Shown here: one piece after another, positions 1 through 4,744 of the stretch | Layout: every line of letters begins with the position of its first letter | Position numbering within the stretch: position 1 is the first letter of the stretch | Assembly: GCA_036558265.1 (NCBI GenBank) | Contig: DATBFY010000060.1 | Span: 1-13,261 of the forward strand | Length of the DNA stretch: 13,261 nt | Direction of reading: 5' to 3' | DNA from: RYN-433 sp036558265 | GTDB taxonomy: Bacteria; Planctomycetota; Phycisphaerae; Tepidisphaerales; Tepidisphaeraceae | Made by a program: the position numbers and the translations under genes | Notes under the pieces: model-generated | What the model saw: only the letters and a program-made list of their open reading frames with translations | The model's database searches: none | Told to the model about the DNA's origin: nothing

Positions 1-2
1 CC

Positions 3-1175
3 AACACCTTCGAGCCGATCATCACGCGCCTCGGCGAGCGCGCGATGGACCCGAAGACCAACCCTCCCGTGCGCTTCAAGCGCCTCATCATCGAGAAACC
101 CTTCGGCACCGACCTCGCCAGCGCCAAGGCCCTCAACAACCTCATCCATAAATATTTCGACGAGAACCAGGTCTTCCGCATCGACCATTACCTGGGCAAG
201 GAAACCGTCCAGAACCTCATGGTCATGCGCTTCGCCAACTCGATCTTCGAGCCCATCTGGAACTACAAGTACATCGACCACGTCCAGATCACCGTCTCCG
301 AGACCCTGGGCGTCGGCAACCGCGGCGGCTATTACGACAAGTCCGGCGCGCTCCGCGACATGGTGCAGAACCACATCTTCCAGCTCATGGCACTGGTCGC
401 GATGGAACCGCCCGCCGCCCTCGACGCGATCTCCATCCGCGACGAGAAGACCAAGGTCTACAAGTCCGTCCGCCCCATCCGTCCGGACCAGGTCGACCAC
501 TTCACCGTCCGCGGCCAGTACGGCCCCGGCGAGCACGCCGGCCAGAAAACCCAGGGCTACCTCAAGGAAAAGGACGTCCCCCCCGATTCTCGCACCGAGA
601 CCTTCGCCGCCCTCAAGCTCTTCATCGACAACTGGCGCTGGAGCGGCATGCCCTTCTACATCCGCACCGGCAAGTTCCTCCAGGAGAAGCTCAGCGAGGT
701 CGTCGTCCGCTTCCGCTCCCCGCCCCAGACCCTCTTCCAGAAACAGTGCGAGACGCCCGTCTATCCCAACGACCTGATGATCCGCATCCAGCCCGAGGAG
801 GGCATCTCCTGGCGCTTGAATGGCAAGGTGCCCGGCGGCGGTGCGGGCGGCGTCACGATCAAATCCGTCGCCCTCGACTTCCTCTACAAGACCACCTTCA
901 AGATCGAGCCCCCCGAGGCCTACGAACGCCTGATCTACGACGCCATGCTCGGCGACCAGACCCTCTTCATCCGCGGTGACGAGGCCGAGGCCGCCTGGGC
1001 CGTCATCGACCCCGTCGAACAAGGATGGCGCGACTCCAAGCGCCCCCCCGACCCCTACACCCCCGGCTCCTGGGGCCCCAAGCGCGCCCAGGAACTGATC
1101 GAACTCGACGGCCGACGCTGGATGCATTCGGGCGACGGCGACGCCGCCGAACCCATCATCGCCTGCTCGTTGTAG
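3..1175 (+). CDS. zwf: Glucose-6-phosphate 1-dehydrogenase, C-terminal part (5' end outside window)
   Basis: Oxidises glucose 6-phosphate to 6-phosphogluconolactone with NADP+ or NAD+, the entry step of the oxidative pentose phosphate (or Entner-Doudoroff) pathway in the cytoplasm. The frame is open from the window edge, so the ATG at 45 is internal; residues before it (NTFEPIITRLGERA) belong to the same protein. Visible family motifs are IIEKPFG (about 87-107), the substrate-binding and catalytic signature RIDHYLGKE (177-203), then FANSIFEPIWN, the YIDHVQITVSE strand and GGYYDKSGALRDMVQNH. Near the end, the PGSWGP segment followed by a dgrrW-type ending is typical of the family C-terminus. 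About 390 codons are present; the family is usually near 490-510 residues, so roughly 110 residues including the nucleotide-binding GxxGDLA motif lie upstream. No frameshift or missing key residue is seen. Identification is certain from the motifs; cofactor preference cannot be judged. Confidence 0.97.
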   Translation, partial: NTFEPIITRLGERAMDPKTNPPVRFKRLIIEKPFGTDLASAKALNNLIHKYFDENQVFRIDHYLGKETVQNLMVMRFANSIFEPIWNYKYIDHVQITVSETLGVGNRGGYYDKSGALRDMVQNHIFQLMALVAMEPPAALDAISIRDEKTKVYKSVRPIRPDQVDHFTVRGQYGPGEHAGQKTQGYLKEKDVPPDSRTETFAALKLFIDNWRWSGMPFYIRTGKFLQEKLSEVVVRFRSPPQTLFQKQCETPVYPNDLMIRIQPEEGISWRLNGKVPGGGAGGVTIKSVALDFLYKTTFKIEPPEAYERLIYDAMLGDQTLFIRGDEAEAAWAVIDPVEQGWRDSKRPPDPYTPGSWGPKRAQELIELDGRRWMHSGDGDAAEPIIACSL

Positions 1176-1255
1176 GTTCGCCATTTACGGCGTTCGGAGT
1201 TCACGCGTAAGCGTGTCGTTGATTCAAGAGCACGTCAAAGTGTGAATTGGCGAAC
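1176..1255. repeat. 80-nt element bounded by 8-bp inverted repeats, with an internal GNRA-type hairpin
   Basis: Starting at the base after the zwf stop codon, GTTCGCCA (1176-1183) is the exact reverse complement of TGGCGAAC (1248-1255). Inside lies a small hairpin, CACGC-GTAA-GCGTG (1202-1215), whose GTAA loop is a GNRA tetraloop in RNA. The sequence between zwf and the ilvB promoter is fully accounted for by this element. It could be a zwf transcript end (no T-run is seen), or a REP/MITE-like dispersed element. Copy number elsewhere in the genome cannot be seen from one window. Confidence 0.45.
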
Positions 1256-1267
1256 AAATCATTTGCC

Positions 1268-1296
1268 TTGACGCCCGCCGGGCTGCTTCCTATATT
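1268..1296 (+). promoter_or_regulatory. sigma70-type promoter of the ilvB leader
   Basis: The -35 box TTGACG (1268-1273) and -10 box TATATT (1291-1296) are separated by exactly 17 nt, each one mismatch from consensus. The predicted transcription start is about 1302-1305, at or next to the GTG of the Leu/Ile/Val-rich leader peptide. The ilvB ATG is then about 190 nt downstream, leaving a long untranslated leader with room for attenuation. This is the best promoter in the window. Confidence 0.75.
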
Positions 1297-1304
1297 CCCC
1301 CACC

Positions 1305-1346
1305 GTGACTCCCGCCACTCGACTTATTACGGTCGTCGTACGCTAG
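1305..1346 (+). CDS. Putative ilv leader peptide VTPATRLITVVVR (GTG start)
   Basis: A 13-codon frame GTG...TAG reads (f)M-T-P-A-T-R-L-I-T-V-V-V-R. The codons CTT ATT ACG GTC GTC GTA (1323-1340) give Leu, Ile, Thr and three consecutive Val just before the stop at 1344-1346. It lies between a strong promoter and ilvB, whose product makes the precursors of Val, Leu and Ile. Known ilvB and ilvGMEDA leader peptides of enterobacteria are likewise loaded with Val/Leu/Ile codons, and ribosome stalling at those codons controls downstream expression. No Shine-Dalgarno sequence precedes the GTG; the predicted transcription start is within 0-3 nt of it, so it would be translated as a leaderless or near-leaderless message. 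Function is inferred from codon content and position; a chance short ORF is the alternative. Confidence 0.6.
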   Translation: MTPATRLITVVVR

Positions 1347-1377
1347 GCCGGCACCGCCCCTCGTCGGGCGACCGGCC
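1346..1377 (+). promoter_or_regulatory. Leader hairpin downstream of the leader peptide, with a competing pairing through the Val codons
   Basis: GGCCGG (1346-1351) pairs with CCGGCC (1372-1377), and inside it CGCCC (1355-1359) pairs with GGGCG (1366-1370) around a CTCGTC loop. The 3' arm can instead pair with the Thr/Val codons of the leader peptide: CGGTCGTC (1330-1337) with GGCGACCG (1367-1374), eight pairs including one G-U. The two folds exclude each other, as expected for a ribosome-controlled switch. No T-run follows, so it is not itself an intrinsic terminator. Which fold favours ilvB expression is not resolved. Confidence 0.45.
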
Positions 1378-1440
1378 CACCCAAGCCGTCCATCCCAGAC
1401 GCCGTAAGCTTCCGTCCTGACAATCCACGATAATTCTTGA

Positions 1441-1476
1441 ATCCGCCAAAGGATAAAACTACATTGGCGGGTCTTT
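1441..1476 (+). terminator. Possible attenuator hairpin just before ilvB
   Basis: CCGCCAA (1443-1449) pairs with TTGGCGG (1464-1470), extended by a G-U and an A-U pair to 1441-1472, with a 14-nt A-rich loop. It is followed by TCTTT (1472-1476), a short imperfect U-tract. It ends three bases before the presumed ilvB ribosome binding site (AAGGGA, 1479-1484), so it could act as a weak attenuator terminator or as a translation-initiation switch. The stretch upstream, about 1378-1430, is rich in C and poor in G (about 23 C to 9 G by hand count), which would also suit a Rho-loading site. Confidence 0.35.
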
Positions 1477-1492
1477 GCAAGGGAACGAGCCC

Positions 1493-3319
1493 ATGAGCAC
1501 GCTGCAATCCGACGTCCAGACCACCCCCGCTTCCGCCTCCGCCAAGCCCCGCTACAAGGGCAAGACCGGCGCCCAGATCTTCCACGAGATGCTGATCGGG
1601 CCCCACAAGGTGGACGTCATGTTCGGCTATCCCGGCGGGGCGATCCTGCCGGTCTTCGACCAGCTTTACAAGACCCCCGCCAAGTTCATCCTCAACCGGC
1701 ATGAGCAGGCATCGGGGCATTGCGCGGACGGTTACGCCCGCGCGACCGGGCGACCCGGCGTCTGTGTCGTGACCTCCGGGCCCGGGGCGACCAACACCGT
1801 CACGCCGCTGGCGACGGCCCAGCTCGATTCGATCCCCATCATCGTCTTCTCCGGTCAGGTGGCGACGAAGGTGATCGGGAATGATGCGTTCCAGGAAGCG
1901 GATGTGACCGGGATCACCCGGCCGTGTACCAAGTGGAACTACCTTGTCAAAGACGTGCGGGAGCTGCCCCGCGTCATCAACGAGGCGTTCCTGATCGCCT
2001 CCAGCGGACGGCCCGGGCCGGTGCTGGTGGACCTCCCCAAGGACGTGACCAGCGGGATCTGCCCCGAAGAGGTGGACGACACCCCGCGCGAGCACATCGT
2101 GAAGAAGCGCAAGCTCGCAATCACACATCCGCTGCACCAGAAGCAGGCGGAAGAGGCCGCTGAGCTCATCAACAAGTCGAACAAGCCGATCCTGTACGTG
2201 GGTGGCGGCGCGATCATCTCCGGCGCGTACGACGTGCTGCGGAAGATCGCCGACCGCGGCAATATCCCGGTCACGACGACCCTGCTGGGGCTGGGGGCAT
2301 TCGACGAACACGACCCCAAGAGCTTGTACATGCTCGGCATGCACGGCAGCGCGTTCGCCAATTACGCCGTGCAGGAGTGTGACCTCCTGATCTCCGTCGG
2401 GGCAAGATTCGATGACCGCGTGACCGGCAACCTCGCGACCTTTGCCCCCCACGCCAAGATCATCCACATCGACATCGACCCCTCGTCGATCGGCAAGAAC
2501 GTGGACGTGGACGTGACCGTCTGCGGCGACGCCCGCGTCAGCCTCGAGCTGATGGCGCCGCACATCGAGCACCGGGATCGGCGGGAATGGTTCAGCCAGA
2601 TCAACGGGTGGAAGAAGCGCTTCCCGTTCAAGTACTTCGATGACACCGACAAGGCCAAGCCCCAGTACGTGATCGAGGAGATCAACCGCCAGACCGGCGG
2701 CGACGCGATCATCACCACCGGCGTGGGGCAGCACCAGATGTGGGCCGCCCAGTTCTACCGCTGGCGGCACCCGCGACAGATGATCACCAGCGGCGGGCTG
2801 GGGACGATGGGGTATGGCCTGCCCTCGTCCATGGGCGCGGCGCTGGGCTCGCCGGGCAAGACGGTGATCGACATCGACGGCGACGCGTCGTATCTGATGA
2901 CCTGCTATGAGCTTGCGACGATCGCGGAATTCAACATCCCGGTGAAGGTGGCGATCCTCAACAACGACTTCCAGGGGATGGTCAAGCAGTGGCAGGACCT
3001 CTTTTACCAGCGTCGCTACAGCCAGACGGTGATGAAAAACCCGGACTTTGCCAAGATGGCCGAGGCGTTCGGCGTGAAGGGCCTGCGGGCGCGGACCAAG
3101 GACGAAGTGCCGCGCGTCGTCGAACAGATGCTTTCGCACGACGGTCCGGTGGTGGTGGACTTCGTCGTGGAACCCAACGAGCACGTCTACCCGATGGTGC
3201 CGGCGGGCAAGGGCCTGCACGAACAGGTGCTGGGCGTGGTCGATCAGGAGGGCGGCAAGGTCGAGGACCGCCTGCGGCAGCACATGGAGCAGCAGCAGGA
3301 CCTCGGCACGCTGGCATAA
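1493..3319 (+). CDS. ilvB: Acetolactate synthase (acetohydroxyacid synthase), large catalytic subunit
   Basis: TPP-, FAD- and Mg-dependent enzyme condensing two pyruvates to acetolactate, or pyruvate with 2-oxobutyrate to acetohydroxybutyrate; first common step of Val/Leu/Ile synthesis, cytoplasmic. The 608 residues show the usual three domains. The N-terminal TPP domain has YPGGAILP, LNRHEQAS with catalytic Glu71, and TSGPGATN. The middle FAD-binding domain has GMHGSAFANYAVQECDLLIS followed by GARFDDRVTG. The C-terminal TPP domain has the diphosphate motif G463-D464-A465 through N490-N491, then the QGMVKQWQDLFY segment. The start is ATG 1493, preceded by AAGGGA (1479-1484); a TTG six codons upstream is also in frame but lies in the hairpin and has no binding site. 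The first 25 residues form a low-complexity Ser/Thr/Ala-rich extension. No ilvN/ilvH regulatory-subunit gene follows, so that gene must be elsewhere. Expression probably depends on the leader described at 1268-1476. Confidence 0.97.
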   Translation: MSTLQSDVQTTPASASAKPRYKGKTGAQIFHEMLIGPHKVDVMFGYPGGAILPVFDQLYKTPAKFILNRHEQASGHCADGYARATGRPGVCVVTSGPGATNTVTPLATAQLDSIPIIVFSGQVATKVIGNDAFQEADVTGITRPCTKWNYLVKDVRELPRVINEAFLIASSGRPGPVLVDLPKDVTSGICPEEVDDTPREHIVKKRKLAITHPLHQKQAEEAAELINKSNKPILYVGGGAIISGAYDVLRKIADRGNIPVTTTLLGLGAFDEHDPKSLYMLGMHGSAFANYAVQECDLLISVGARFDDRVTGNLATFAPHAKIIHIDIDPSSIGKNVDVDVTVCGDARVSLELMAPHIEHRDRREWFSQINGWKKRFPFKYFDDTDKAKPQYVIEEINRQTGGDAIITTGVGQHQMWAAQFYRWRHPRQMITSGGLGTMGYGLPSSMGAALGSPGKTVIDIDGDASYLMTCYELATIAEFNIPVKVAILNNDFQGMVKQWQDLFYQRRYSQTVMKNPDFAKMAEAFGVKGLRARTKDEVPRVVEQMLSHDGPVVVDFVVEPNEHVYPMVPAGKGLHEQVLGVVDQEGGKVEDRLRQHMEQQQDLGTLA

Positions 3320-3337
3320 CGCGCGCGGTCAAGCCAC

Positions 3338-4243
3338 ATGTCCTTCAAACAGCTCAACGTCGATCTGGACGAAGTCGTCGAGGCGATGGAGTTCCGGGAC
3401 GAGATGGGGTTTGACACGGTCTGGTATCTGGACACGGACACCGGGCGCGTGGTGATGATCGGCGGGGACCTGAGCTTCGACGCGCACGATCCGGGTGATG
3501 AATTTCCCGAAGACGAGGCGTCCGACTGGCAGCGAGGCGCCTGGGAGGACTGCAAGGCGGTGGCCGACGACGACCGCAATCGCTTCGTCGAGGTGCCGCA
3601 GCGGCAGTCGTCTGATGGCTGGGACGTGATGCGCCGGTTCATCGACGAGGCGCCCGACCCGCGCCTGCGGGAGCGGTTGGTGCGGGCCATCGAGGGGAAG
3701 GGCGCCTTCCGGCGGTTCAAGGACGAGCTGTCCCGCCATCCCGAGGCGCGCGAGCGTTGGTTCGCGTTCGAGGCGGGTGTGAAGCGGGAGTGGGCCGAAG
3801 AGTGGCTTCGCGAGATCGGGATCGAATCGACCTGGTCACCGCCGGCGCGGAAGCAGGGGGCCGCCGATTGGCAGCCGAAGGTCGTCGGCGTGCACCATGT
3901 GCAGATCACGGCGCCCAGGGGGCAGGAGCAGGCGGCGCGGGAGTTTTATTGCGGGGTGCTGGGGCTGGTCGAGGTGCAGAAGCCGGAGTCACTGCGCGGG
4001 CGCGGCGGCTTGTGGGTCATGGCGGGCGAGTTCGAAATACACATCGGGTCCGAGGAGGGGGCCAACCGCGCGGCAACCAAGGCGCATGTCGCGTATCAGG
4101 TGACGGATATCGCGAAATGGCGGGATCGGTTGGCGAAGGCGGGGGTTGAGATTCTGGATTCAGTTCCCGTTCCGGGTTACGAGCGGTTCGAGTTTCGCGA
4201 TCCGTTTGGGAACCGGGTGGAGATGATCCAGGAGCGGGGTTGA
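3338..4243 (+). CDS. Fusion protein: UPF0158-type domain followed by a VOC (glyoxalase/bleomycin-resistance fold) domain
   Basis: 301 residues. Residues about 8-163 resemble UPF0158 (PF03682): an acidic N-terminal helix, a YLDTDTGRVV strand, then EGKGAFRRFKDEL (119-131) and RWFAFEAGVKREWAEEWLRE (140-159), the family's most recognisable segment, whose function is unknown. A linker rich in Pro/Ala (about 165-180) leads to a VOC-superfamily domain, residues 182-299. It begins VVGVHHVQI, carries the AREFYCGVLGL helix, and ends with the paired-repeat signature FRDPFGNRVEMIQ. Candidate metal ligands are His187, His235, His250 and Glu295, so a metal-dependent activity is possible, but the substrate is unknown. 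The gene starts 18 nt after ilvB and is probably co-transcribed; a functional link to acetolactate synthesis is only suggested by position. The two domains are normally separate proteins, and no frameshift joins them here. Confidence 0.82.
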   Translation: MSFKQLNVDLDEVVEAMEFRDEMGFDTVWYLDTDTGRVVMIGGDLSFDAHDPGDEFPEDEASDWQRGAWEDCKAVADDDRNRFVEVPQRQSSDGWDVMRRFIDEAPDPRLRERLVRAIEGKGAFRRFKDELSRHPEARERWFAFEAGVKREWAEEWLREIGIESTWSPPARKQGAADWQPKVVGVHHVQITAPRGQEQAAREFYCGVLGLVEVQKPESLRGRGGLWVMAGEFEIHIGSEEGANRAATKAHVAYQVTDIAKWRDRLAKAGVEILDSVPVPGYERFEFRDPFGNRVEMIQERG

Positions 4244-4312
4244 GGAGAGGGAACGCGGGCCGCAGGCCCTGGTCGCGCTCTTCGATGCGCCGCAGGCGTG
4301 AGGAGCTTTCAC

Positions 4313-4396
4313 CCAGGATGGCCATCCCCACGCCCAGGGGGTCAGCAAGCTGATTCAGACCAACTGCGAGCGCGCCGTGAGTGAGTTCAAGGCCTA
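4313..4396 (+). pseudogene. Possible remnant of a gene 3' end
   Basis: A short frame reads QDGHPHAQGVSKLIQTNCER (first 20 residues), then AVSEFKA and a TAA stop at 4394-4396. It uses mostly G/C third positions and lacks a start codon and binding site. The same frame continues upstream past a TGA (4300-4302) with LVALFDAPQA. This looks like the decayed tail of a coding gene. The opposite strand is also open here, with a plausible-looking stretch (THGALAVGLNQLADPLGVGM), so the coding strand is uncertain and no family is recognised. Confidence 0.2.
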
Positions 4397-4615
4397 ATCG
4401 CCCATTTGCCGGGCATGCCCGCTTCAGGGCACTCACGCGGGGGTGGGGGGTCGTGTCAAGATAGCCATAGCAAGTCCTTGACAGGGTGGATCGGTGCGGC
4501 TGTGCTGTTGATGGCCGCTGGCGACGGCCGGACGTCATGGGGGTTGAGTCGTCCGGACGGGCTGATCCGCCCGCTGGTAATTCGCGTTCCGCTTGACTCG
4601 CGCGCCGCTGGGCAC

Positions 4616-4702
4616 ATGAAGACCACGGGCAAGCGAGTTTGCCCATGCCACCCGAGCAGGTGAAGACTTCGGGCAAACACGTGGGCCCATGCCACGTCGA
4701 GC
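4616..4702 (+). repeat. Two tandem copies of a 43-nt repeat (period 44), REP-like
   Basis: Copy 1 (4616-4658) and copy 2 (4660-4702) share the pattern TGAAGAC..CGGGCAA, then GCCCATGCCAC and CGAGC, with about eight differences in 43 positions by eye. Copy 1 contains a hairpin, GGGCAA-GCGAGT-TTGCCC (4627-4644). In copy 2 the hairpin is degraded, with GGGC...GCCC remaining. The repeat lies 40-130 nt before the secreted triple-repeat protein and probably forms part of its 5' leader if transcription starts upstream. Whether related copies occur elsewhere in the genome is unknown. Confidence 0.55.
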
Positions 4703-4744
4703 GGCGCGCGGGAATCTTTACGATCCGCAAAAACGAGGTGCCGC

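Larger units (their letters stand above)
4244..4744. other. 501-nt intergenic stretch without a convincing gene
   Basis: No open frame here has a good ribosome binding site together with recognisable content. It holds a compact hairpin GGGCC-GCA-GGCCC (4257-4269) just after the UPF0158-VOC gene, without a T-run. A possible C-terminal gene remnant ends at 4396. Further along are the 10-bp palindrome GGGCATGCCC (4411-4420), an inverted repeat TGTCAAG/CTTGACA (4454-4460 and 4477-4483), and a tandem 44-nt repeat (4616-4702). The second arm of the 4454-4483 repeat contains a consensus -35 box TTGACA (4478-4483), but only a poor -10 box (TGTGCT, 4501-4506) lies 17 nt downstream. The start of the next gene is marked by GAGG (4735-4738), six nt before its ATG. 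Confidence 0.6.

Noticed and set aside
1303..1492. T-box or leucine/valine riboswitch in the ilvB leader
   Set aside because: No T-box sequence (AGGGTGGNACCGCG-like) or specifier-loop architecture is seen; the Leu/Ile/Val codons support a leader-peptide mechanism instead.
1343..3283. Long open frame of 646 codons on the - strand opposite ilvB
   Set aside because: Low-complexity His/Arg/Val/Asp-rich translation typical of the reverse of a GC-rich gene; ilvB on the + strand is unmistakable.
3329..3909. Two - strand frames opposite the UPF0158-VOC gene
   Set aside because: Shadows with biased composition; the + strand frame carries two recognisable domains.
4406..4663. 85-codon + strand frame with a hydrophobic stretch (GWIGAAVLLMAAG)
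   Set aside because: No ribosome binding site, runs into the tandem repeat, and no recognisable family; not distinguishable from chance in GC-rich DNA.
4017..4730. 237-codon - strand frame spanning the intergenic stretch
   Set aside because: It runs over the tandem repeat and into the 3' end of the UPF0158-VOC gene. The short stretch that looks protein-like is opposite a + strand remnant, and no start signal is found.
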